From NCBI RefSeq assembly GCF_000282455.1, contig NZ_AKJG01000048.1:1-64000 (forward strand): DNA of 64,000 nt. Reading direction: 5' to 3'. Position numbers and translations under genes: made by a program. Origin of the DNA: Pseudomonas sp. GM74 (GTDB taxonomy: Bacteria > Pseudomonadota > Gammaproteobacteria > Pseudomonadales > Pseudomonadaceae). Under the pieces are notes generated by a model. That model ran no database searches and had not been told where the DNA came from. It saw only the letters and a program-made list of their open reading frames with translations. The stretch's first letter is position 1; every line of letters starts with the position of its first letter. This document shows, piece by piece, positions 19,578 to 30,987 of the stretch.

Positions 19578-21017
19578 TTACTGAACCCGCCCGTATTGGT
19601 CTTCGAAACGCACAATATCGTCTTCACCCAGATACTCACCGCTTTGCACTTCGATCATCATCAGATCAATAACGCCAGGATTTTCCAGGCGATGTTGGTG
19701 CCCCGCAGGAATAAATGTCGACTCATTGGTATTGATCAATCGAGTTTCGCCGCCATTGACTACCTTGGCCATACCCTGCACTACGATCCAGTGCTCACTG
19801 CGGTGGTGATGCATTTGCAGTGACAGTGCTGCGCCGGGTTTAACCACGATGCGCTTGATCTTGAAGCGCGGACCCTCCTCGAGCACGGTATAAGTGCCCC
19901 AGGGACGAGACACTGTACGATGCAGGCGATAAGCCTGATGGTTCTGCAACTTCAGACGCTTGGCAACCTGTCTTACCTCTTGCGCCCGATCGGCATGTGC
20001 AACGAGCACGGCGTCAGCAGTCTCCACCACGATCAGATTGTCTACACCGACAGTTGCAACCAGGCGCCCTTGGCTCTGTACAAAAGTGTTGCGACTATCG
20101 ATAAAGATTGCATCGCATTGAGCACGGTTTTGCTCTGCGTCAGACTCCACCAGATCGCGAAGTGCGGTCCATGAGCCAATGTCGTTCCAGTCGAATATCC
20201 CTGGAACCACCGCTACCTTGGCTGAACGTTCCATCAACGCATAGTCGATGGAAATATCAGGCATGGCCGCAAAACTTTGCGCGTGCAACTCGTGCATTTG
20301 CGAATTGGCTCCCGTCGAACGCGGGCTTTGCGCGACACAAGCACGGGCCAGCTCGAGCAGCTCAGGCGCATGCTCTTGCAATTGGCTGATCAGTCCCCCG
20401 GTGGTGAAGCAGAACATCCCCGAGTTCCAGAGAAAACAGCCACTATCAAGATACTCTTGCGCAGTGACCTGATCAGGCTTCTCGACGAAACGCAGTACTC
20501 GACAACCACCACTTTCATCCAGTCCCTCTCCAGCCTCGATGTAACCAAAGCCGGTTTCTGGCGCGGTAGGGCGAATTCCGTAGGTGACCAGATAGCCTTG
20601 TCGAGCCAATGCTACGGCTTGCTCGGTAGCAGCCTTGAACCCGGGTAAATCATGAATCAGGTGATCGGCAGCCATTACCACCATTACCGCATCGTCACCC
20701 TGCTCTTCGGCCAGTACCAAAGCAGCCACGGCAAGTGCCGATGCGGTATTGCGGCCTTGAGGCTCCAGCAGAAAACGCGCCTGGTGATGGCCAAGCTTGG
20801 TACTGGTGAAATGATCACGGCTCTCGAAGTAGTGTTCACGGTTGGTCACCGTAACAATTTCACCACCCTCGGCAATCAAACTGGCGGCGCGCAGGTAGGT
20901 TTTCTCGAGCAGCGTCTGGCCACCCGGTAAACGCATAAAGGGTTTCGGATGATCCTCGCGCGACACGGGCCACAAACGGGTGCCGGCGCCACCGGAAAGA
21001 ATGACGGGGATAATCAT
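19578..21017 (-). CDS. wbpW: Mannose-1-phosphate guanylyltransferase / mannose-6-phosphate isomerase
   Basis: Bifunctional 479-residue enzyme of the AlgA/WbpW/PslB/ManC type that makes GDP-D-mannose, the precursor of GDP-D-rhamnose. The N-terminal nucleotidyltransferase signature is VILSGGAGTRLWPVSRE, with FVEKPD near residue 178; the C-terminal cupin-type isomerase part has RPWGTYTVLEEG, LSLQMHHHRSEHW and IPAGHQHRLENPG. It lies 5 bp after gmd on the same strand, and the gene trio rmd-gmd-wbpW has the order of the P. aeruginosa common polysaccharide locus. The symbol is by analogy; algA or pslB paralogues elsewhere in the genome could also be close relatives. Confidence 0.92.
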   Translation of the reverse strand: MIIPVILSGGAGTRLWPVSREDHPKPFMRLPGGQTLLEKTYLRAASLIAEGGEIVTVTNREHYFESRDHFTSTKLGHHQARFLLEPQGRNTASALAVAALVLAEEQGDDAVMVVMAADHLIHDLPGFKAATEQAVALARQGYLVTYGIRPTAPETGFGYIEAGEGLDESGGCRVLRFVEKPDQVTAQEYLDSGCFLWNSGMFCFTTGGLISQLQEHAPELLELARACVAQSPRSTGANSQMHELHAQSFAAMPDISIDYALMERSAKVAVVPGIFDWNDIGSWTALRDLVESDAEQNRAQCDAIFIDSRNTFVQSQGRLVATVGVDNLIVVETADAVLVAHADRAQEVRQVAKRLKLQNHQAYRLHRTVSRPWGTYTVLEEGPRFKIKRIVVKPGAALSLQMHHHRSEHWIVVQGMAKVVNGGETRLINTNESTFIPAGHQHRLENPGVIDLMMIEVQSGEYLGEDDIVRFEDQYGRVQ

Positions 21018-21022
21018 GGGAC

Positions 21023-22904
<1,882 letters not shown>

Positions 22905-22979
22905 GTTGGAGTTTTCACATTTAGTGACCTCATGCGCTTTGAACGCGGCACAATGCACACGCAAAAGTTCTGGGCATAT

Positions 22980-25244
22980 TCAAGACCTGACACAGGTTTG
23001 CCCCTCTAACTCGACACTATCCAAGACAGCCCCATTACTTGCATCTTTTAGCGTAAACAAGATGCCAGGGCGAGCCCAAGCCCCCGTATTCCTCTCTCCC
23101 GCATTATGCCCGGAAAAAAATAACTTTTCCTTGCCATTGACATCCCTTACCCAGACCTCAGCCGTTTGGCTGACACCACTTTGACCATGGACATCCCACC
23201 GCACCTTGACCGTTGCAGCGCCCGGACATGAGCTTATAGATGCCGGGATTAACGATATCATCGAGGCTTTTGCCGGATGCACGCTCCGCAAGTCGGACCT
23301 CACCACAGTCGCAACTGTTTTAGCAGCAACATTTAACGTTCCGGCCTCGCGATTTCCGTTAAACCCCAAATATTGATCTAGAGAGTCTTTTTCGCCGATA
23401 GCAAGTCGTGCAGCAAACTCATAGGACAAGTGATCTTTATCGTAAGTATATGGAACCTTATTACTATCAAATATTTCGCAAACATCACCCTTGCAAAGTG
23501 CTGCCCGCTTACTCAAGTAAAAATAACCGCCCCCACTCACTTCCGACTTCAATACCGTTTCGACGTTATTATCTTTGTCGACCCACTCCGACAGCGCCTT
23601 GGAATTGAAACCATAGTCATTGAGTAGTTCGTACATATCTTTTTTCATAACCAGGTAGTCACCAATGACGACAACCTTCTTGATTTCATTCTCTTTGAGA
23701 AAATCAAGATACTCACGCAAATACTCAGGTGTATACCAAGTAAAAAGAAGATTGATTACAATATAATCAAACTTTTTCAAATATTCGACATCAAACCTGC
23801 TGGCATTCAGCTTCTTACAACTTTCACGACTAGGATAATTAGGCTGCGTAATTTTTTCTATATCGCGATAAGGCGGACACCCACCCAACTCCGACATCAC
23901 GAAACTGTGATCCGGATATATCCTTTCAAAAGCATTCAATGCATCAATTGCATGGCTATCACCCAGGATCAGCGCATTGACTCGCCCCGGAATCAGGTTA
24001 TCGCATTCAGCCCAGCCTTTACGAACGCAAATTTCCTGCCTGATTTTAAATCGCTCTTGTTTACCGTTTTTGACAATCTCACTGGAAATGCTGCCCGAAG
24101 TAGCCCAGTCACGCCATCCCCAGCCTTCTTGCGCCCACATTGAAACTGCCAAAAAACTGATCGAAAGCGCAACGAACGCACCGCCTGTTAAAAAGCTCGA
24201 ATTGGTTGCACCGCCTCGTCTGAATGGCTTTTCGATGCAATAATACATAAATATCGCTATGGCAAATGAAGCGACTGTAAGCACACAGGCTTCCAATACA
24301 GACACTGCAGAGCCACCGAAACAATATTTATAAAATACAATGACTGGCCAATGGGCCAAGTACAACGAATAGCTGATCAAACCAATTGCCACGAACAATC
24401 TATTACTCAGCAATTTGCCCGCAACACTCACATTACCTGCATAAATACACAGTGCCGCGCCAACACACGGAAGCAATGCATTAACACCAGGAAACTGTGT
24501 TTTCTCACTATAGAAAAAAATCGAATATATTAATAAAGCAATCCCACCACAGAACAAAAACTCCAAAGCAATCTTGTTCTTTATCTGAACCCGCAACAAC
24601 CAGACCGTTATAGCCCCAATTGAAAACTCAAACACTCTAAAAGGCATCAAAAAAAACACAGCGTCAGGCTGCTTCGCCAACATCGATTGTGCGAAATAAA
24701 GGCTGACCAAGCCCACCGCGACTACCGCAACAGGTGCTAGCCATTTTCGCGGAGCCAACAGGCAAAGAAATATTGGCCAGAGCACGTAAAACTGCTCTTC
24801 AACCCCTAGCGACCATGTATGCAGCAACGGCTTCAGTGCAGAGTCCGTATCAAAGTAACCACTATTGGAAAAAAAATAGATATTGGAAATCGAAAAAACA
24901 GCGTTGACCAGCGAACCACCAAAGCTTTCCAACAGTTGAGGAGAAAACACAAGAATTGCGAAAAAACCGGAACAGGTCAGGGTAAAAAAGAAGGCCGGCA
25001 ATAACCGCCTGGCACGACGCAGATAAAACCGTCCGAAATCCAGCTTGCCATTTTCTTCAATTTCGTTCAAAAGAAGTCGAGTGATCAAAAAACCACTAAT
25101 GACAAAAAATATATCGACGCCTACAAAGCCGCCACTGAAAGCATTAAGCCCCGCATGATAGAGCACTACGGACAAGACAGCGACCGCTCGCAAACCATCA
25201 ATATCTGGTCGATAGGCATCACTTATAGAATTCAAACTACGCAT
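22980..25244 (-). CDS. OafA-like membrane acyltransferase with SGNH domain and extra C-terminal domain
   Basis: Residues about 10-340 are an acyltransferase-3 domain with about ten membrane helices, beginning YRPDIDGLRAVAVLSVVLYHAG, which includes the catalytic-type histidine. Residues about 400-640 form a periplasmic SGNH hydrolase-like domain with LILGDSHAIDALNAF and a late DKDHLS. Such fusions O-acylate surface sugars. The last 80-odd residues (from SCPGAATV to GQTC) are an additional domain shared with the lipoprotein at 19008-19412. The ATG at 25244 is used; the TTG codon before it is in frame but unlikely. A 162-bp gap with a stable hairpin separates it from the upstream glycosyltransferase gene. 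Confidence 0.9.
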   Translation of the reverse strand: MRSLNSISDAYRPDIDGLRAVAVLSVVLYHAGLNAFSGGFVGVDIFFVISGFLITRLLLNEIEENGKLDFGRFYLRRARRLLPAFFFTLTCSGFFAILVFSPQLLESFGGSLVNAVFSISNIYFFSNSGYFDTDSALKPLLHTWSLGVEEQFYVLWPIFLCLLAPRKWLAPVAVVAVGLVSLYFAQSMLAKQPDAVFFLMPFRVFEFSIGAITVWLLRVQIKNKIALEFLFCGGIALLIYSIFFYSEKTQFPGVNALLPCVGAALCIYAGNVSVAGKLLSNRLFVAIGLISYSLYLAHWPVIVFYKYCFGGSAVSVLEACVLTVASFAIAIFMYYCIEKPFRRGGATNSSFLTGGAFVALSISFLAVSMWAQEGWGWRDWATSGSISSEIVKNGKQERFKIRQEICVRKGWAECDNLIPGRVNALILGDSHAIDALNAFERIYPDHSFVMSELGGCPPYRDIEKITQPNYPSRESCKKLNASRFDVEYLKKFDYIVINLLFTWYTPEYLREYLDFLKENEIKKVVVIGDYLVMKKDMYELLNDYGFNSKALSEWVDKDNNVETVLKSEVSGGGYFYLSKRAALCKGDVCEIFDSNKVPYTYDKDHLSYEFAARLAIGEKDSLDQYLGFNGNREAGTLNVAAKTVATVVRSDLRSVHPAKASMISLIPASISSCPGAATVKVRWDVHGQSGVSQTAEVWVRDVNGKEKLFFSGHNAGERNTGAWARPGILFTLKDASNGAVLDSVELEGQTCVRS

Positions 25245-25344
25245 CAATCCCTACCCACTGCCAATAAGCCAAACAACAGCTCGTCCTTCCAATAAACCTG
25301 CACTTCACTACAGGCTGCCTCTACAGAGCTCGCCACTGGCTTCA

Positions 25345-25379
25345 ATGTTTGAGCTGTTCAGTCCCAACAACTCAAACAT
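25345..25379. terminator. Intra-operon inverted repeat
   Basis: ATGTTTGAGCTGTT pairs with AACAACTCAAACAT (13 of 14 positions) across a 7-base loop, 28 bp past the stop of the large glycosyltransferase gene. No T-run on the minus strand, so attenuation, processing or mRNA stabilisation is as likely as termination. Confidence 0.5.
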
Positions 25380-25406
25380 CGACCAAGCGGCGTAAAAAGA
25401 TCTACT

Positions 25407-28400
25407 TTATGCCAAGTTTTTCTCGGCGAACGAGTACGAACTCAGTGGCAGCTGGGAGCGGGTTGTGCTAAATCCGATATCATTAAGAATATTGCTTAGT
25501 GATACCCACGCGGCTTCTACTCCCCATTCCTGCAGTGCGAAGCGTTGCCCCGACTCACTCAATTCATCCCAAAGCGATTCATTTTCATAAACCCGTACAA
25601 TTGCTTCGGCGAAAGCTTGAGCATCGTCGGCCACAAGAATATTTTTATCGGCCGTCAGCAACATTCCCTCAGCCGCCAATGATGTAGCTACAACTGGCAA
25701 CCCGTGAGCCATCGATGTACCGATTTTGCCCTTGATGCCGGCACCGTAGCGCAGAGGTGCGACGGACACCCGCATCTTGTCCAGCAGTGGTGGCAAATCT
25801 TCAACAAAACCGGTGATGATTACGTCTTCACTTTCGAGCGCCAAAATTTCTGCCGGCGGCTTACTGCCAACCGCGTAGAAGCGCACACCTGGCAATCGCT
25901 CTCGCAAAAACGGCATGACCTCGGCTACAAAATACTGAACGGCATCGACGTTCGGAGTGTGCTGATAACCGCCAACAAACAGGATGTCGCGTCTAGCCTT
26001 GTAGCCTACTTCAGTACCTGTGACGTCCATGATCAAAGGGAACAAATGGATTTTTTCATTCGGCAGTTGAGGGCGCAATAATTCAAGTTCATTTGTGCTG
26101 ACCACAATTGCAGCATCCGCTCCCTTGATCGCCGAGAACTCCACTTCCTTCATGTCTTTCGCTGCACTGGCCTTTGCCGGATCATCAAGCAACGTGGCCT
26201 CGCGCTCCATTCTCAGGAAATGCAGGTCTACCGTATGATACAAGACCTTGGCACGGGGGCAGTGCTTGCGAACCAGGTCCAGATTTCGTTCAACTACTTT
26301 AGGGCGCAACAGGTAAACAAGATCATAACGATCCTTGGCTTCCAGCAAATGCTCTTCAACAGTCTTAACATAAGGCCTGTAAAGCACTTCGATGCCTACT
26401 CGTTGCAGGGCCTCAGTGTAGCCCGGCATATACAGGAAGTTATCTTCCGGAATAAACGTTACCTGGAAACCCATTTCTCGCAGCAACAGGAACGTATTAA
26501 AAGCCAATACCGAGCCAGCATCCTCATTGGGCGTTGGAGTGCAGTGATCCAGAATCAAAACCCGTCGAGTGGCCATACGATCCTTTGCAAGATCAAGGTT
26601 TTGCCCGTTCTTTTGATAGGTCTGCAAGCGAGCCTTCCAGCGAGCGAACATTTTTTGCATGTTCACAACCTGATAAGACTTGGCTCCCTGGGTTTCATCT
26701 CGCCCCGAAGTCACACCCTCATAATGCACTACGACTGAAAGCGGTTGATAGATAACGCGATAGCCCCGATCCCTGATCTTCAGAGCCAGATCGGCATCTT
26801 CACAATAGGCTGGCAAATAATGCTCATCAAAACCGCCCAACTCTTCGAATAGATCTTTCGGGACTAGAATCGAAGCACCTGAGCAGTAATCAACTTCACG
26901 CGCATAGTTATAGACAGGCAAGTCCGGATTCTGGTTTCTACCAAAATTCCACGCACTGCCATCTTGCCAGATTATCCCACCGGCTTCTTGCAGAGTACCA
27001 TCTGGGTAAATAAGCTTCGAACCTGCCAGTCCGGTGCCAGGGAACTCCTGGAAAGTCCTGAGCAGCTCATCGAGCCAGCGAGGCAACACTTTTGTATCGT
27101 TGTTCAGGAAACACAAATACTTTCCTTTCGCTGCAAGTGCACCATTATTGCAAGAGCGAATAAAGCCCTGATTAACTTCGTTGCAAACCAGGCGGATTCC
27201 GTTCACTGCCTTAAGCAGCTCAACGGAGTTATCCGGCGAGCAATCGTCGACAACGATGACTTCAAAAGGAATTCCAGTGGTGTTTTCCGCTACAGAAGCC
27301 AGGCAGCGCAGCGTGTAATCACACTTACCGTAGATAGGTACAATGATAGAGACGAGCGGCTGCAACGAGGTCTCGATGCTTATTTCGCCGAACGAACCTT
27401 CTGCGCATTCGGCGAAATCTTCATTCAATGTCGAAGGCTCGATCGAGAGCTGCTTGTATTCAACCTGAACATCTGCCGCCGCAATCACGGACGGAAATTT
27501 ATTAATCAATAAATTTCTATGTGACGCCCTGGTTTTCGGGCTAAACGGTAATTTCTGATATACCCGCTTAACGTTCCTGAGCAAAAACTTGATGTAACGC
27601 TTGATCTGTTTGATCGGCGAAAACACCCAACGGCTAATTTCGCGAAGTGGCAAAGTCAAACGCCAAGAACTGCTACCTTCCAGCTCTGCAATTCGCTCCC
27701 GAGCTTCTTTTAGCTCTTCGGTCAACCTCAGTGCCCACTGTCCGCGACGAACGACCTCTTCCTTTTGAGCTTCGTGGTCGACCAGCTTCATATCCAGATC
27801 GAGCAACCTCTTACCGCAATCGACTACACTCTGTTCGAGGCGCGCAATTTTTTCAGCACTCGCGGAAATCTGGTTATTCAGGTTGGTAACTTGGGCATCA
27901 CGCACAGAGCGAGCCTCATTAGACGCTGAAAGATGCTCAGCTTGTTCAGCCAACGCTTGAATGAGGCTTGCAGTATGTGCCTCATGTTCAAGCAATAATT
28001 TTTCGAGCGCTTTGAGCTTCAATTGCTCCTCAATCAGAGCTTCACTCGACGCAGACAGATTCTTGTCTCTTTCGGCATCCAGGCTAGCAATTTGCTGATC
28101 TTGCTGGAGCAGTAACTCATCGAGTTCCGCCAGTTTTTCCTGGGCATTGCTCAATGCTTGATTGAGTTCCGTCAGCCTGATATCACGTTCGACCAGATTC
28201 TGATCAAGACTCGCAACCTGGTTTTCCTTCTCGAGCAACAGACGCTCAAGAACCCTTAGTCGCTCCTGCTCTACGCCTCTGGTTGCGCTCAGGTCGAACA
28301 GATTTTTATCCCAAGCGATAAGACTTTGATCAAGGCTGGCAATATGCAGATCACGCTTGAGTAGCGTGTCATTGATCTCGGCAATAGTGCTATCGCGCTG

Positions 28401-29603
28401 CTTCAACATCGCGCTCTGATCCGACAGTTCGGCTTCCCGGCTTTCGACGATCTGATTCAGATGAATAACTTTCGCATCGCGCTCCAGCACTAAAGCCTCG
28501 ATCGTCTGAATCTGCGCCTCTCGCTCACTCAAGAGCTGCTTCGATTCCGACAACCTCTGGTCGCGCTCGCCAATGGATTGGCTAAGGTGGTGTATTTGAT
28601 TTTCAGAAGCCAGTACCGATTCTTTCAGTATTTCAATATGTTTTTCACGTTCAGCGACTATTCTACCCAGCCCCTCGACATTCCGTTCCTTTTCACCGAG
28701 GATCTGGCTGAGGTCACCAATCTGGTCTGCCTGCTGAGTAATCGTGGCTGAGTACCTTGATGCAGTACTACTCGAAATTTTTGCAACGAGGTTCAATAGC
28801 TCGGCCTGATCAGAGATCAGTTCAATTGAGTAAATCTCGGCGCTAGGAACCTGTATACGATCCAACTCCTCCCACGAGTGAACATCCAGGCACAGGAGCG
28901 TTGCCGTTTCGACACCGTTCGTACTGATATTTCGCGACTTGCTTAGACCGACATAAATGTACTTTTCGCTTATGCAGATACCTCGCGCATATCCTCCCAG
29001 CGCCCTGGAGCGGAGCAATTCACCTGCCGGAGAGTATTCACAAAGCCCTTGCTCTTCAGAGTTAGCGATCAGAAGGTTCTCACCAAACGCAGTGAGACTG
29101 TGGGGTTGTGAAAGCCCAGCGATCAAATGCTTCCCGGTATTCAAATCTTGTACATAGCCCGAGTTCCGGGTATGGCCTTTGTAGCCTCGATGTTCGGCGA
29201 ATTTTCCGAACGCAGAAAATACAACAGCACCATCCCATACAGCGAGACAGTTTATATGCAGCGAATCATTCTCACCTGGAAAGACCCAGCGCTGCTCTTC
29301 TTCACCATCAAGGTTCAACTTGACAATTTCGTTCCCTGTCGTGGCAACGATATAAATATGATTGTCGACGATAAGCGCGTCGTGAATATCATGAAACTTT
29401 ACAGTCGACTCGGTTACCTCACGTGTCTGCTCGCCGTGAATCAACAACGTGGCAGGTTGCAGCCCTCTTACAAAGTGATTGGAGGCACGCCCCAAGCCCG
29501 TTGCACTAGTACCATCCAGCTTATGAACTTTATTTTCATTGACTAAAAACAAACCGCCTTCATTAGGACTGGAAACCAGAAGCCCCGAGAAAAAGTTACT
29601 CAT
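25407..29603 (-). CDS. 1398-residue glycosyltransferase with beta-propeller-like, coiled-coil, GT2 and GT4 domains
   Basis: Four parts are visible. Residues 1 to about 265 look like a repeat-rich beta domain (propeller-like; perhaps DUF4915). Residues 291-609 are a coiled coil of 14-residue units. Residues about 748-970 are a GT2 transferase (PLVSIIVPIYG, VIVVDDCSPDNS, LCFLNNDTKVLP, AYCEDADLALKI). Residues about 1010-1390 are a GT-B/GT4-like transferase (RRVLILDHCTPTPNEDAGS, DILFVGGYQHTPN, SVAPLRYGAGIKGKI). The linker carries SSSWRLTLPLR, common in such enzymes. It would be cytoplasmic, adding sugars to the growing chain; the D- or L-rhamnose products of the island are likely donors. Its start overlaps the wzt stop by 8 bp. 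Sugar and linkage specificity cannot be read. Confidence 0.88.
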   Translation of the reverse strand: MSNFFSGLLVSSPNEGGLFLVNENKVHKLDGTSATGLGRASNHFVRGLQPATLLIHGEQTREVTESTVKFHDIHDALIVDNHIYIVATTGNEIVKLNLDGEEEQRWVFPGENDSLHINCLAVWDGAVVFSAFGKFAEHRGYKGHTRNSGYVQDLNTGKHLIAGLSQPHSLTAFGENLLIANSEEQGLCEYSPAGELLRSRALGGYARGICISEKYIYVGLSKSRNISTNGVETATLLCLDVHSWEELDRIQVPSAEIYSIELISDQAELLNLVAKISSSTASRYSATITQQADQIGDLSQILGEKERNVEGLGRIVAEREKHIEILKESVLASENQIHHLSQSIGERDQRLSESKQLLSEREAQIQTIEALVLERDAKVIHLNQIVESREAELSDQSAMLKQRDSTIAEINDTLLKRDLHIASLDQSLIAWDKNLFDLSATRGVEQERLRVLERLLLEKENQVASLDQNLVERDIRLTELNQALSNAQEKLAELDELLLQQDQQIASLDAERDKNLSASSEALIEEQLKLKALEKLLLEHEAHTASLIQALAEQAEHLSASNEARSVRDAQVTNLNNQISASAEKIARLEQSVVDCGKRLLDLDMKLVDHEAQKEEVVRRGQWALRLTEELKEARERIAELEGSSSWRLTLPLREISRWVFSPIKQIKRYIKFLLRNVKRVYQKLPFSPKTRASHRNLLINKFPSVIAAADVQVEYKQLSIEPSTLNEDFAECAEGSFGEISIETSLQPLVSIIVPIYGKCDYTLRCLASVAENTTGIPFEVIVVDDCSPDNSVELLKAVNGIRLVCNEVNQGFIRSCNNGALAAKGKYLCFLNNDTKVLPRWLDELLRTFQEFPGTGLAGSKLIYPDGTLQEAGGIIWQDGSAWNFGRNQNPDLPVYNYAREVDYCSGASILVPKDLFEELGGFDEHYLPAYCEDADLALKIRDRGYRVIYQPLSVVVHYEGVTSGRDETQGAKSYQVVNMQKMFARWKARLQTYQKNGQNLDLAKDRMATRRVLILDHCTPTPNEDAGSVLAFNTFLLLREMGFQVTFIPEDNFLYMPGYTEALQRVGIEVLYRPYVKTVEEHLLEAKDRYDLVYLLRPKVVERNLDLVRKHCPRAKVLYHTVDLHFLRMEREATLLDDPAKASAAKDMKEVEFSAIKGADAAIVVSTNELELLRPQLPNEKIHLFPLIMDVTGTEVGYKARRDILFVGGYQHTPNVDAVQYFVAEVMPFLRERLPGVRFYAVGSKPPAEILALESEDVIITGFVEDLPPLLDKMRVSVAPLRYGAGIKGKIGTSMAHGLPVVATSLAAEGMLLTADKNILVADDAQAFAEAIVRVYENESLWDELSESGQRFALQEWGVEAAWVSLSNILNDIGFSTTRSQLPLSSYSFAEKNLA
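27777..28733 (-). repeat. Coiled-coil region of 14-residue (42-bp) repeat units
   Basis: Within the large glycosyltransferase, 22 units of exactly 14 residues follow the pattern [R/x][D/E]xx[I/L/V]xxLxxxLx[E], for example RDLHIASLDQSLIA and KENQVASLDQNLVE. Units 1-16 are contiguous (residues 291-514), one 11-residue unit (515-525) breaks the register, and six more units follow (526-609). The DNA units are diverged, so it is an old, protein-level repeat rather than a recent tandem array. Confidence 0.85.
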
Positions 29604-30987
29604 TTATCAAAATCCTAGGAGAAAAGCCAAAGTCAATGATTTCCGTCACTATGTCCTGCTTGATCGGCAGCACGCGAAATGCCACCGCATCGATCAACCG
29701 ATGCAATACCGTTTCATCCTGCCCCTGCGCACCAAATGTTCCGGCATTAAAGAAGTACACTCCCGAACTCAAGATACAATCAAACTCAAATTCCACGTCA
29801 ATTACTGTGCCGGCGCGGACATAGGGAATAGTTAGATCTTGCGACGGCACCGACAAAACACCACCTAGTCGGAAACCTGACTTTGTCTTTATTACCGTAC
29901 CAAACCTGACCAACGTCGCTGATTTGGAAAAATGTACCTGATAGCCATATTTGTATTTTCGACCACGCACCAGCGTATTGACCGGACGACCGTCCAGCGT
30001 CTTTATCCCTGGATTCTGAATGAGGGCACCTTGAGAGTCCGTTTCAATCATGCAATCGGACTTCAATCCAGCATCGAAATAGTCTTCAGGTTCTTTCACT
30101 GGTACCGGCACAGGCGTATCGACACTCAATACAGGAACAGTTGCTGCCAACGCGATACTGGAGCGAATATCGGCCCGATTTTCCTGTGACGCATAGAGCA
30201 ACTGCTGATATTTACCGATAATCTCTTTTGGCTCGCCCACCAATAGCAACTCTCCAGCGTCCATCAGAATTGCCCTATCGCAAAGCTCCACGACAATATT
30301 GCCAGAGTGCGACACAAACAAAATGGTCGTGCCTTTCGCCTTGATACTTTCAATCCGCGAATAGCATTTACGCTGAAACAATTCATCGCCTACCGACAGT
30401 GCTTCATCAACGACAAGCACTTCAGGATCCGAGTTGATAGCCACGGCAAATGCCAACCGAACGGACATACCACTGGAGTATGTTTTTACGGGCTGGTCGA
30501 TAAACTGGCCTATATCGGCAAACGCTTCGATTTCTGCGTAACGGGCATCAATCTCTTTTTTTGTGAGGCCGAGTACAGCGGCGTTCATATAAACATTTTC
30601 ACGCCCGGTGAACTCAGGATTAAAACCTGAACCAAGCTCCAGAAGCGCTGCGATCCGACCGTTGACCTTGATATCCCCACCGCTGGGATTCAATGTACCG
30701 CAAATCATTTGTAACAGCGTTGATTTACCACTGCCATTACGGCCGACGATACCCACGGTCTCGCCCTTTCTGACCTCGAACGAAACATCCTTCAACGCCC
30801 AGAATTCACGATAATATTTCTTGAAGCCTCGAGCCAACATCTGCAACAGTCTGTCGCTCGGCTTTTCATAAATTTGAAAGCACTTGCTCAGGTTACTTAC
30901 CCGAATGGCTACCTGACTGCTCAAAGCGGGAATCAGCGCTGTTTCATCAGGACTGATGCCGGCCTGCATTTTCTCTTCAGAGGACAT
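29596..30987 (-). CDS. wzt: O-polysaccharide ABC exporter, ATP-binding subunit with glycan-binding C-terminus
   Basis: Energises export of a lipid-linked polysaccharide across the inner membrane with Wzm. The 463-residue protein has an N-terminal nucleotide-binding domain (Walker A GRNGSGKSTLLQ, signature YSSGMSVRLAFAVA, Walker B VLVVDEALSVGDE) and a C-terminal domain (about 300-463) of the Wzt_C type, which in E. coli O9a/O8 binds the terminal cap of the finished chain. The ATG at 30987 is chosen over an upstream in-frame start because GGGATTT precedes it. It overlaps wzm by 11 bp. Confidence 0.93.
   Translation of the reverse strand: MSSEEKMQAGISPDETALIPALSSQVAIRVSNLSKCFQIYEKPSDRLLQMLARGFKKYYREFWALKDVSFEVRKGETVGIVGRNGSGKSTLLQMICGTLNPSGGDIKVNGRIAALLELGSGFNPEFTGRENVYMNAAVLGLTKKEIDARYAEIEAFADIGQFIDQPVKTYSSGMSVRLAFAVAINSDPEVLVVDEALSVGDELFQRKCYSRIESIKAKGTTILFVSHSGNIVVELCDRAILMDAGELLLVGEPKEIIGKYQQLLYASQENRADIRSSIALAATVPVLSVDTPVPVPVKEPEDYFDAGLKSDCMIETDSQGALIQNPGIKTLDGRPVNTLVRGRKYKYGYQVHFSKSATLVRFGTVIKTKSGFRLGGVLSVPSQDLTIPYVRAGTVIDVEFEFDCILSSGVYFFNAGTFGAQGQDETVLHRLIDAVAFRVLPIKQDIVTEIIDFGFSPRILINE

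Noticed and set aside
19457-19639. A 60-codon minus-strand frame between the lipoprotein and manC-type genes
   Set aside because: Overlaps the manC-type 3' end, lacks a clear ribosome site, and has no domain or strong codon bias.
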